NCBI GenBank assembly: GCA_015492245.1
Contig: WGFM01000017.1
Location: 121,601 to 185,600 of the forward strand
Direction of reading: 5' to 3'
Length of the DNA stretch: 64,000 nt
Source: Deltaproteobacteria bacterium
GTDB lineage: Bacteria; Desulfobacterota; GWC2-55-46; DRQE01
Program-made: the position numbers and the translations under genes
Shown here: piece after piece, positions 25,734-33,974 of the stretch
Position numbering within the stretch: position 1 is the first letter of the stretch
Layout of the letters: each line of letters starts with the position of its first letter
The notes under the pieces: generated by a model
The model's input: the letters and a program-made list of their open reading frames with translations, nothing else
Database searches by the model: none
Told to the model about the DNA's origin: nothing

Positions 25734-26186
25734 ATGGCTGGCATAAAGGTTATCACATTCAGCGTAAGCGGCAGACACCTTGCCCTGCCCACAAAGAATG
25801 TAAAGGAAATCCTGAGAAGCGACAGGTATCTTAAGCCCCTTTTCTACAACCAGTCCGGGGTGCTCAAAGGGGTTATGGAGCTCGAGGGGCAGATGGTCTC
25901 GGTGCTCAACACCCCCTTTATACTGGATATACAGGAAAATGGCAGGGAACCCATAATCCTTGTCTGCAGGGAAAGGGGTATGGACAGGGCTGTGGGGCTT
26001 GTGGTCTCTTCAGTGGATGGTATAAGAACACTGGACCCCTCGATTACAAGAAAAGAACTCCACGGCCTTAACCTTAAAGGAGACTTCTGGGCAGGGGTCT
26101 TCAAGGGGCCGGGAGGTAAAAACATACTGCTCATAGAGCTTGGCAGGTTTCTTATTGCTGCCCTCCAAAAGATAAAAGGAGGATAG
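25734..26186 (+). CDS. cheW: CheW-like coupling protein
   Basis: A 150-residue adaptor that links receptors to CheA. The CheW fold is recognisable: VITFSVSGRHLALPTKNVKEI, GVMELEGQMVSVLNTPFIL, and VGLVVSSVDGIRTLDPS. It begins directly after the stop of the CheY-like gene with no spacer, indicating translational coupling, and is 4 bases from the receptor gene. Confidence 0.88.
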   Translation: MAGIKVITFSVSGRHLALPTKNVKEILRSDRYLKPLFYNQSGVLKGVMELEGQMVSVLNTPFILDIQENGREPIILVCRERGMDRAVGLVVSSVDGIRTLDPSITRKELHGLNLKGDFWAGVFKGPGGKNILLIELGRFLIAALQKIKGG

Positions 26187-26190
26187 GTGT

Positions 26191-28074
26191 ATGGGAAGAA
26201 CCCCTGGTAAGGTGCTGGGAAGGACATCCAGGTTGAGTGTGGAGAAACTTACAAGGAACTTCTACCTCTTAACGGTTGCCTGTTTCGTAGTGGGTATCAT
26301 AACCTACACGGTGGTAAGTGGTATATGGGAAGAGGTCTCAACCACGAAGGAGAAGACCATCCCGCAACTGCTCAAGACAGAACAGACCATTACAGAGATA
26401 GAACGAATACGGTATGATCTGAAACCACCCCTTAAAGAGGATGCCATAAAGCTGGTGGAAAAGAAGAACCTGGTTCTGAAGAGCAGGCTTTCGGCCATCG
26501 AGGCCTTTCTGGAGGAGGGGGGCTACACATCTGCTGCAGATACCATCAGGGGGCTTTCTTCCAGTTATTTCGGTGCCTTTACCGGTAATAACCTCTCTGA
26601 AGAAGATGCCCTCTCTTCACTTTCTGCCCTTACAAAAAAGCTTACCCTGGTTAAAGGGCTTCTAAATGAACAGATTGAGCAGGAATTCGCCTCGACAGAG
26701 GGTATGGTGAACTGGGCGGTGCTCGTCGTGCTGGGCCTGACTGCAGCAGCGATAGTGGGGATGGTGCTCACAGGAATGGTGCTCACAGGTGTCATAGGCA
26801 AGCCTGTAGCCGAGGTGGCCGAAAGCCTTGCTGTAAGCTCAAAGGATATTGAGGGTATTTCTGAACAGATAATAAGGGGGGCAAAGACACAGGCAGAGTT
26901 CATAAGCGCTGCAACTAAGGACCTGGAAGGGATGATGACAACCATAGTAAGGGGCAATATCTCCAGGAGTGTGGAAAAACAGGCCCAGATAGCCCGCACA
27001 TTTGCAGGTTTTCTAAAACAGTTCGTGGAGAGAACCTCTGCAGAGATAGCCATGGGCATGATGGGTGTGCTCCAGCACTCAAGGGATGCAAGGGGTGGGG
27101 TGGACGAGTTCCTGAAAGAACTCGAGACCGTGGAAAAGAACATCAAACGAGAAGAGGCCGCCATAAACGACATAGTGGCAGCACTGAAAGGTATCGTTGC
27201 AACGAACAACAGGATAAAGAAGATGGCCTCAAGCTCAACAGAGGCGGTTGGCAGGGCAACAGAGGCCGTTGCCACAGGAGAAGAGAGCATGAGCCGAATA
27301 TCCTCGAAGCTCGAGGCAATAAGAAGGGCCTCTGAAAATGTAAGAAATATTACCGAATCACTTGCAAGGATAACCGAGGATATAAAGATACTGGCCCTCA
27401 ACATGTCGCTCAAGGTGGAAGATATTAGAGACGATACGGGCAAGTCCTATGGATTCGAGGCAATGAGCGCAAGGGTGCAGGAACTCGCCCAGGAGGTGGA
27501 GGGGCTCCTTACAAGATCCAACGAGATGATAATACCAACCATCGAGGCCATAGAGGATGTAAGCGATGAGGCTGTCCAGGCCCGAACCCTTGTAAACAGG
27601 GTGGCAGAGACCATAAAGGTGGCTGCCGAAGAGAGCAGGGCCATATCCACAGCCATGGACAAACAGGCCGTGGAGATAGACCGCATAGAGGTGGAGGCCG
27701 AAAACCTCAAAATAAGTGCAGGAAACACCACACAGGCGGTGGAAGCACAGGTGGCACTGGCACAGGAGGTAAACACAATGCTCAGAGAATCTGAAATACT
27801 TGTGGATAATGTCAGCGCTCTTACCAAAGAGGCATCTGACAACGCAAGGAAGGTGAACTCAATGATGCAGGAGCTCAAGCAGACACTCAAAAAGGTGGAA
27901 GAGGGCACAGGGGTGCTTACAAAAAGAGGCTCGGAGCTTACCGGCGCATTCAATACCATAGATGAGCAGACCTCTACCAACCTCACCATGGCAGAAAGAC
28001 TCAAGGATGTGGTGGCTCGACTCAAAGAGGTGGCCCAGAGGCTTTCCACAGTGGTCAAGGGTGGAGAAGGATGA
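26191..28074 (+). CDS. Methyl-accepting-type chemoreceptor with divergent signalling tip
   Basis: A 627-residue membrane receptor. TM1 is near 23-43, a helical periplasmic sensor of about 125 residues follows, and TM2 is near 172-198. No clear HAMP follows, only a long coiled coil. The place of the universal hairpin tip (QTNLLALNAAIEAARAGE type) has IKILALNMSLKVEDIRDD and then GFEAMSARVQELAQEV, near 397-435. ALN and the QELA end are kept, while the CheA/CheW-contacting Glu/Arg positions are changed. Multiple Ala/Glu/Ser heptads remain. AAAGGAGG precedes the ATG. It is probably dedicated to this operon's own CheW/CheA pair. Confidence 0.82.
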   Translation: MGRTPGKVLGRTSRLSVEKLTRNFYLLTVACFVVGIITYTVVSGIWEEVSTTKEKTIPQLLKTEQTITEIERIRYDLKPPLKEDAIKLVEKKNLVLKSRLSAIEAFLEEGGYTSAADTIRGLSSSYFGAFTGNNLSEEDALSSLSALTKKLTLVKGLLNEQIEQEFASTEGMVNWAVLVVLGLTAAAIVGMVLTGMVLTGVIGKPVAEVAESLAVSSKDIEGISEQIIRGAKTQAEFISAATKDLEGMMTTIVRGNISRSVEKQAQIARTFAGFLKQFVERTSAEIAMGMMGVLQHSRDARGGVDEFLKELETVEKNIKREEAAINDIVAALKGIVATNNRIKKMASSSTEAVGRATEAVATGEESMSRISSKLEAIRRASENVRNITESLARITEDIKILALNMSLKVEDIRDDTGKSYGFEAMSARVQELAQEVEGLLTRSNEMIIPTIEAIEDVSDEAVQARTLVNRVAETIKVAAEESRAISTAMDKQAVEIDRIEVEAENLKISAGNTTQAVEAQVALAQEVNTMLRESEILVDNVSALTKEASDNARKVNSMMQELKQTLKKVEEGTGVLTKRGSELTGAFNTIDEQTSTNLTMAERLKDVVARLKEVAQRLSTVVKGGEG

Positions 28075-28125
28075 CCCCTCTTGTTTGTAGAATATGAAAA
28101 ATCTTTTTTAGAAGCCTGACACTTC

Positions 28126-28806
28126 TTGAAAAAGACCTGCTACAAAGACCCTGCCAGTGCGAGAAGAGTGGCAGAAAGGCTGCAGATTGAACTGGCAAAG
28201 AGGATACGGCTTGCACCCCTCGAAAAGCCTCCCCGTTATGTTGCCGGTGTGGATTGTGCCTTCATTGAGGACATGATAATAGCCGTGGCAACGGTCTTCA
28301 GGGTGCCTGAGCTCGTGTGTGTCGAACAGAGATGGCTCACCACGGAGACAGACTTCCCATACATACCAGGGCTTCTCTCCTTCAGAGAGGGGCCCGCCCT
28401 CGTCTCTGTCATAAAAAGGCTCTCCATAAGGCCTGATGCAATACTCTTCGATGGACAGGGCACTGCCCATCCCAGAAGGATGGGTATAGCAACACACATG
28501 GGTATACTGCTTGATGTGCCCACCATAGGGTGTGCAAAATCACGGCTTGTGGGCACCCACCAGGAGCCTCCAGACCACAGGTTCGCACACACACCGCTTG
28601 TATACAGGGGAAGAGTGGTGGGTGCGGTTTTGAGAACAAGAAAGGGCGTGCACCCCATATTCGTCTCACCAGGACACAGGATAACCCTCGAGGATGCCCT
28701 CAGGGTGGTAACCCTCTGTGTGGGTAAATACAGACTGCCAGAACCCGTGCGAAGGGCAGACCTTCTGTCGAAAAGGCTGCGAAGAGAATTGGACTCATCA
28801 GGTTGA
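28126..28806 (+). CDS. nfi: Endonuclease V (deoxyinosine-specific)
   Basis: Repairs deaminated adenine by nicking one base 3' to deoxyinosine. The 226-residue length is normal. The catalytic metal-binding residues lie in AGVDCAF (Asp), PGLLSFREGPAL (Glu) and LFDGQGTAHPRRMGIATHMG (Asp), and CAKSRL is the later conserved segment. The start is a TTG at 28126 without a clear ribosome-binding site. No better start is seen, and most of the family begins at this point relative to the first motif. Confidence 0.93.
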   Translation: MKKTCYKDPASARRVAERLQIELAKRIRLAPLEKPPRYVAGVDCAFIEDMIIAVATVFRVPELVCVEQRWLTTETDFPYIPGLLSFREGPALVSVIKRLSIRPDAILFDGQGTAHPRRMGIATHMGILLDVPTIGCAKSRLVGTHQEPPDHRFAHTPLVYRGRVVGAVLRTRKGVHPIFVSPGHRITLEDALRVVTLCVGKYRLPEPVRRADLLSKRLRRELDSSG

Positions 28807-28854
28807 CCTTGCCAGGTAGCTGATATAACATCTAAGTGTTATGGAGTTGAAGAA

Positions 28855-29886
28855 TTGAGAAAGACACTCTTAACAGCAGGTCTTGGTCTGGTGGTGCTGG
28901 GTGTGGCCCTCTATCTTCTCCTTTCAGAAGAACCCACCATCGGGTATATAGGGACCACCGGGGTTGTGGAACTCAAGGAGGTGGAACTTGCCCCGCAGCG
29001 GGGTGGCAGGATTATATGGCTGTGCTGCGAAGAGGCAGAAAGTGTAAGCAGGGGTATGCCTGTCCTGAGGCTCGATGATACAAAGCTAAGGGCACAGCTG
29101 AGAGAGGCGGCCTCCCGCATAGAGGAACTTAAGATAAATATGGAGGCAGCCCGTAAGGAGCTCGAGGCCACAGGCTCTCTTGTTGACTCCCTGAGTGCAG
29201 CCCTGAGGGGGACGGATGAAGAGATAGGGCGGGCACAAACCCTTCTTGAAGACGCCGGAAAGGATTTCCACCGTATACAGACACTCTACAAAGATGGCAT
29301 AGCCACTGAAAAGGAGCTCGATACCGCAAGAACGAAAAAAGAGGTGCTCCAAAAGGATGTGGCGATACTTCGGCGAAAGAAGGAAAGGCTTCTGGCAGAA
29401 AGAGAGGCAAAAACAAGAGAGCTTGAGGCCCAGAGGCTGCGCATAAGGTCCATGGGGGCAGCCCTCCACAAGGCCAGTGCACAGAGAGAGCTTGTCATGG
29501 CACAGCTTAAAGAGCTTGAGGTCTTCTCCCCTGTAAACGGGGTTGTGGTATACAGGGCCTTCGAGGTGGGCGAGGTTGTGCCACCTGCAACCCCCGTATA
29601 CACAGTGCACGATAGAAGCCGCATCTGGGTAAGGGTGGATATAGAAGAGACCATTGTAGGTAGAGTCCGTCTGCACTCAAAGGCCCTTGTAACCCTGCCA
29701 GCCATGCCTGAAGAACCCTTCGAGGCAGAGGTTACAGAGATAACACCCCTTGCAGGGTTTGCAACCCAGAGGGATGTAAAACGGGGTAGACCCGATATAA
29801 GGACCTTCAGGGTGAAACTCTCCATAACCAGGGGCACCAAGGAGCTCCTTAAACACGGAATGACCGCAAATGTGAGGATATTCTAA
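28855..29886 (+). CDS. HlyD-family membrane-fusion protein of an ABC exporter
   Basis: Periplasmic adaptor, 343 residues. An N-terminal membrane anchor (LGLVVLGVALYLLL) is followed by a barrel-sandwich half, a coiled-coil hairpin of about 130 residues (EELKINMEAARKELEATGSL to RELVMAQLKELEV), the second lipoyl half (SPVNGVVVYRAFEVGEVV), and a beta-barrel domain ending HGMTANVRIF. The start is TTG, with GGAG about 11 bases upstream. It opens a four-gene operon with the ATPase and permease genes. An outer-membrane TolC partner is not encoded here. Confidence 0.88.
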   Translation: MRKTLLTAGLGLVVLGVALYLLLSEEPTIGYIGTTGVVELKEVELAPQRGGRIIWLCCEEAESVSRGMPVLRLDDTKLRAQLREAASRIEELKINMEAARKELEATGSLVDSLSAALRGTDEEIGRAQTLLEDAGKDFHRIQTLYKDGIATEKELDTARTKKEVLQKDVAILRRKKERLLAEREAKTRELEAQRLRIRSMGAALHKASAQRELVMAQLKELEVFSPVNGVVVYRAFEVGEVVPPATPVYTVHDRSRIWVRVDIEETIVGRVRLHSKALVTLPAMPEEPFEAEVTEITPLAGFATQRDVKRGRPDIRTFRVKLSITRGTKELLKHGMTANVRIF

Positions 29887-29890
29887 CGCC

Positions 29891-30901
29891 ATGGAGGATG
29901 TGGCTGCCATAGAGACACGCTCCCTTGTAAAGAGGTTTGGCAACATAGAGGCCCTTAAGGGTGTGGACATAAGGCTCGAGAGGGGAGAGTTCTTCGGGCT
30001 TCTTGGGCCAAACGGGGCAGGCAAGACCACACTCATAAGGATACTCACCACCCTTTTAATGCCCACAAGCGGTGAGGCGTGGCTCTACGGCTACCATGTG
30101 GTAAAAGAGTGTGCCAGGGTCAGACACCTTATAGGTGTGGTGCCCCAGGCCACAACCTGTGATCTCGACCTCACGGCACGGGAGAACCTGGACATCTACG
30201 GCAGGTTCTACGGATTGGCCAAGAAGGAGAGAACTGAACAGATAGACTATCTTCTTAAGATGATAGGGCTTGAGGAACGCTCTGAAGACCTGGTTGCGAC
30301 CTACTCGGGTGGGATGCGCCGAAGGCTCGAGGTTGCCAGGGCCCTGGTTCACCGTCCATCGCTACTCATACTCGATGAGCCCACCCTGGGACTCGACCCG
30401 CAGAGCCGTTATATGGTATGGAGGCTCCTCAAAAGGCTCAAGGACGATTACTCTCTTACCATACTTCTTACCACCCATTACATGGAAGAGGCAGAGGCAC
30501 TGTGCTCACAGGTGGCCATAATAGACCATGGAAAGATAATAGCCGTGGACACCGTGGAGGGGCTGAAAAAGAGCGTGCACGAACGGGATAAAGTGGAACT
30601 CCGCCTGGAGGCTCCGGCCGGGGTAGACCCTGTTACAACAGTGAGAACGCTCGAAGGGGTGAAGGATGCAGGCCTTAAAGAGGGCTTGCTTACCGTAACG
30701 GTGGAGAACAGCCAGCGGGGGCTTCCCGCCATATTCGAGGCACTCCGCAAAAAGGATGTGAAGATACAGGAGGTGAGGACCACACATCTGACACTCGAAG
30801 ATGTGTTCATCCATTATACCGGCAGACCCGTAAGGGACGAGGAGACCAGAAAGGTGAGCTTCTTCATAGGTGCAGGGGTGCCAAGAAAGTGGGGTAGATA
30901 G
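29891..30901 (+). CDS. ABC exporter ATP-binding protein (DrrA/CcmA type)
   Basis: A 336-residue ATPase. Walker A is GPNGAGKTTL, the Q-loop is in VVPQATTCD, the signature is YSGGMRRRLEVARAL, Walker B is LLILDEPTLGLDP, and the H-loop is LLTTHYMEEAEALC. The about 80-residue C-terminal extension after 225 is the DUF4162-type tail usual in drug or polysaccharide exporters. It sits 4 bases after the fusion-protein gene and 5 before the permease gene. Confidence 0.93.
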   Translation: MEDVAAIETRSLVKRFGNIEALKGVDIRLERGEFFGLLGPNGAGKTTLIRILTTLLMPTSGEAWLYGYHVVKECARVRHLIGVVPQATTCDLDLTARENLDIYGRFYGLAKKERTEQIDYLLKMIGLEERSEDLVATYSGGMRRRLEVARALVHRPSLLILDEPTLGLDPQSRYMVWRLLKRLKDDYSLTILLTTHYMEEAEALCSQVAIIDHGKIIAVDTVEGLKKSVHERDKVELRLEAPAGVDPVTTVRTLEGVKDAGLKEGLLTVTVENSQRGLPAIFEALRKKDVKIQEVRTTHLTLEDVFIHYTGRPVRDEETRKVSFFIGAGVPRKWGR

Positions 30902-30906
30902 AACCT

Positions 30907-32028
30907 GTGCGCCGTCTTATTGCCATAATAGAACGTGACTTGAGAAAGTTCCTGCGCAACCCCCTTGTAATGGTGGTAAGCATAGTCATGCCCATCATAT
31001 ATCTGCTCATACTTGGCAACTCCTTTCTGGGTGAGCTGAAGCACCTGCCCGTAGCGATCATAGACCGCGATGGCGGTAGTTTCGCAGAGAGGGTGATCGA
31101 AAACCTCGAGGCAATCGAGCGAGGGCCTTCCACCATTGCCACTTACAGGGTGAGCTCAGAGGGTGAGGCCATGAGGGGGCTTAAAGAAGGGCTCTTCAAG
31201 GCCGTGGTTATAATACCACAGGGATTCTCGAAACACCTTGTAAAAAGAGGAAGCGCAGAGGTGGGGCTTTTTGTGGACAACACCGATGTGGTCTCTGCAA
31301 ACACGCTGAAAACAGCCCTTCTTTCTGCACTGGGCTCCACCGCAGAAGGGTTCATAGCCGTAAGAGAGAGGGCCGAAGGGGTCAGGGTAAGAACCATCGA
31401 GGTGCATCCAAAGATAGACTATGACCAGACCCTCATCCCCGGGGTGGTCATAATGGCCATATTCCTCGGTGCACTCACCACCGGGGTCTTCAACATTGTC
31501 ATGGACAGGTTCCTTGGCACCGATGAGAGCCTCCTTCTCACCCCCCTTACAAGGACGGACATAGTCGGGGGGCTGGTTATAAGCGGGCTTGTTATTACCA
31601 CGGTGCTCGCCCTTGTGGTGCTTGTTTTGAGTTCACTCATATCGGGCATATATCTGTGGAACACCTTGAGCCCCAGCGGGTTTGTGGGTGTGGTCTTCAT
31701 AGTGATGCTTTCCACACTTTCCCTTCAGGGGCTTCTGTTCATAATCCTCGGCAGGGCAGACCATCCAAGGGTGGTGGGTGTGCTCGGTGGGTTCCTCAAT
31801 GTCATACTCTTCTTTCCAAGTGGTGCGGTGTATCCGGTGGAAAGCTTCCCCTATCTTTTGAGGCTCTTTGCATGGGTGAACCCAGAGACCTATTCGGTGC
31901 ATGCACTCAAGGCTGTGCTCTTTAAAGGGGCAGGGCTTGGCGCCATAAAAGGGGATATACTCTTTCTATCGGTATTCGCCCTGTTTACCATAGCCGTTGC
32001 AATCGCCACATTCAAGAGGGAGCTGTGA
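30907..32028 (+). CDS. ABC-2 type exporter permease
   Basis: A 373-residue inner-membrane protein in the YhhJ/DrrB layout. TM1 is near residues 18-38 (LVMVVSIVMPIIYLLILG). A large periplasmic domain of about 130 residues follows (VAIIDRDGGSFAERVI onward), then five TM segments from about 180 to the end, with the family patch PEDSFP-like YPVESFPYLLRLFAWVNP. It starts with GTG, and its TGA overlaps the next start (GTGA). Cargo is unknown. Confidence 0.9.
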   Translation: MRRLIAIIERDLRKFLRNPLVMVVSIVMPIIYLLILGNSFLGELKHLPVAIIDRDGGSFAERVIENLEAIERGPSTIATYRVSSEGEAMRGLKEGLFKAVVIIPQGFSKHLVKRGSAEVGLFVDNTDVVSANTLKTALLSALGSTAEGFIAVRERAEGVRVRTIEVHPKIDYDQTLIPGVVIMAIFLGALTTGVFNIVMDRFLGTDESLLLTPLTRTDIVGGLVISGLVITTVLALVVLVLSSLISGIYLWNTLSPSGFVGVVFIVMLSTLSLQGLLFIILGRADHPRVVGVLGGFLNVILFFPSGAVYPVESFPYLLRLFAWVNPETYSVHALKAVLFKGAGLGAIKGDILFLSVFALFTIAVAIATFKREL

Positions 32029-32753
32029 AGAAAAAGGGAACCCTTCTTGTAGGCACCTCGGGCTGGGTGTACGAACACTGGCGGGGGGTGTTCTATCCCG
32101 AAGGGCTGCCACACCAGGGGTGGCTCCCCTTCTACATGGAACACTTCGATACGGTGGAGATAAACAACACCTTCTACCAGTTGCCCTCTGTGGAGACATT
32201 CAAGGGCTGGCACAGGGCTGCAAAGAAGGGGTTCGTATATTCGGTGAAGGCAAGCCGTTATATAACACATATGAAAAAACTCTCAAAGCCTGAAAGGCCG
32301 CTCTCTCTTTTCATGGAGAGGGCCCTTCTTCTCGAGGAAAACCTGGGGCCCATACTCTTTCAGTTACCCCCACGGTGGCATGCAAACACTGCAAGGCTTG
32401 AAGAGTTCACCGAAAGGCTGCCATCCGGACAGAGGTTCGTCTTCGAGTTCAGGGATAAAAGCTGGTTCTCCAGAGAGGTCTACCAGGTGCTGGAAAAAAG
32501 AGGCATGGGGCTATGCCTCTACCACATGCCAGGGTTCACAACCCCTCTGGTCGTTACCGCAGGGTTTGTCTACATAAGGTTTCACGGCTCTGGCACACTG
32601 TATGGTGGAAGATACGAAAGGGGCTTCCTCAAGGGGTGGGCGACGACCATACAGGGGTTCCTCAAAGAGGGGCTCGATGTCTATGTATATTTCAACAACG
32701 ATGCCCTTGGCAATGCCGTTGTAAACGCCATGGAGCTGAAGGAGCTCTGCTGA
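32025..32753 (+). CDS. DUF72 family protein
   Basis: A 242-residue TIM-barrel-like protein of the widespread DUF72 (YecE) family: LVGTSGWVYEHWRGVFYPEG, EINNTFYQLPSVETFKGW, FVYSVKASRYITHMKKL, GPILFQLPPRW and YVYFNNDALGNAV. Biochemical function is not established for the family. The GTG start overlaps the permease stop by 4 bases, so it belongs to the exporter operon at least transcriptionally. Confidence 0.88.
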   Translation: MKKKGTLLVGTSGWVYEHWRGVFYPEGLPHQGWLPFYMEHFDTVEINNTFYQLPSVETFKGWHRAAKKGFVYSVKASRYITHMKKLSKPERPLSLFMERALLLEENLGPILFQLPPRWHANTARLEEFTERLPSGQRFVFEFRDKSWFSREVYQVLEKRGMGLCLYHMPGFTTPLVVTAGFVYIRFHGSGTLYGGRYERGFLKGWATTIQGFLKEGLDVYVYFNNDALGNAVVNAMELKELC

Positions 32754-32819
32754 AAGGGGCTTTATTTTCTCTCTGTTTTAATGTATCATATCAACTGGTT
32801 TATCTTCTGGAGTGATTCT

Positions 32820-33965
32820 ATGGGAAAAAGGGCCTTAAAGAGTGGTGTTTTGAGCTCTCAGGAGCTTAAAAGGGCTGTGGAACAGGGTATAATAAGGGCA
32901 GACCCCGGGGTTGAAGAGCGCCAGATACAACCCGCCAGCATGGACCTGAGGTGTGGCCCAAAGGTGTTCAGGCTCATATCGAGCTTCCTGCCTGAAAGTG
33001 CGCCCGTGCTCGACAGACTCCATACCCCTGACATCTATGGTTCTGACCTTGTGATGTATGAGATGGACATATCACAGGGTGGCATCCTCGAGAAGGGAAG
33101 CGTGTACCTCATACCCCTCATGGAGGAACTAAACCTTCCGGCTGATATAGATGGCAAGGCAAACCCGAAGTCCACAACGGGCCGACTCGACATCTTCGCC
33201 CGTGTCATAACGGACAACAACCCGCGGTTCGATGAGGTGCCCCCGGGCTACAGGGGTAGACTGTTTGTCGAGGTGTTGCCGAGGTCTTTCACCATAAAGA
33301 TAAAGGCCGGGGTGAGCCTTGTGCAGTTAAGGCTTCGAAGGGGCGAGGCAGTCCTTAAGGACACCTCTTTGCGCAGGCTCAACAGCCGTTACTCTCTTCT
33401 CTACGATGGCTCGAAGGCCCTTGCAAACAGAGAGGTAAGAATATCCAATGGACTCTTCATGGGTGTCGACCTTGTGGGTGAGGACAGTAGCGGTATAATA
33501 GGCTATAAATCGAAGAAGAACAGCCATGTGGTAGACCTCACACGGGTGGGCTACTACAATGCCGAGGACTTCTGGGAACCAATCTACAGAAACTCGAAGG
33601 ACACCCTGATACTCGAGCCCGAAGAGTTCTACATACTGGCCTCTAAGGAGAGGATACGGGTGCCCTCGGGTTATGCCGCAGAGATGGTTCCCTATGAGGT
33701 GGGCTCGGGAGAGCTGAGAACCCATTACGCAGGTTTTTTCGACCCGGGATTCGGATACGGCTCTGGTGGCAAGCTAAAGGGCACAAAGGCCGTGCTCGAG
33801 GTAAGGGCACACGATGTGCCCTTCATGGTGGTGCATGGGCAGACCTTCTGTAAACTGTTCTTCGAAAAGATGAGCACCTTGCCAGAGAAGGTATACGGGC
33901 CAAAGATAGGCTCATCCTACCAGTACCAGACCATAAGCCTTAGCAAACAGTTCAAAAGGGGTTGA
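32820..33965 (+). CDS. dcd: 2'-deoxycytidine 5'-triphosphate deaminase, long two-domain form
   Basis: Deaminates dCTP to dUTP as part of dTTP supply. The length of 381 residues is about twice the usual Dcd, with two dUTPase-like barrels. The first carries KANPKSTTGRLDIFARVITDN and PPGYRGRLFVEVLPRSF. The second carries GYAAEMVPYEVGSGELRTHYAGFFDPGFG. Long forms of this kind are known in alphaproteobacteria and some others. I chose the ATG at 32820, which follows TGGAG. An in-frame ATG at 32781 lacks a ribosome-binding site. Confidence 0.85.
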   Translation: MGKRALKSGVLSSQELKRAVEQGIIRADPGVEERQIQPASMDLRCGPKVFRLISSFLPESAPVLDRLHTPDIYGSDLVMYEMDISQGGILEKGSVYLIPLMEELNLPADIDGKANPKSTTGRLDIFARVITDNNPRFDEVPPGYRGRLFVEVLPRSFTIKIKAGVSLVQLRLRRGEAVLKDTSLRRLNSRYSLLYDGSKALANREVRISNGLFMGVDLVGEDSSGIIGYKSKKNSHVVDLTRVGYYNAEDFWEPIYRNSKDTLILEPEEFYILASKERIRVPSGYAAEMVPYEVGSGELRTHYAGFFDPGFGYGSGGKLKGTKAVLEVRAHDVPFMVVHGQTFCKLFFEKMSTLPEKVYGPKIGSSYQYQTISLSKQFKRG

Positions 33966-33974
33966 TAAGGACCC

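Noticed and set aside
22409..25778. Many antisense frames of 100-300 codons opposite the chemosensory genes, and similar ones opposite the receptor gene
   Set aside because: They mirror the Ala/Glu-rich coiled-coil codons of the real genes; compositions are unnatural and starts unsupported.
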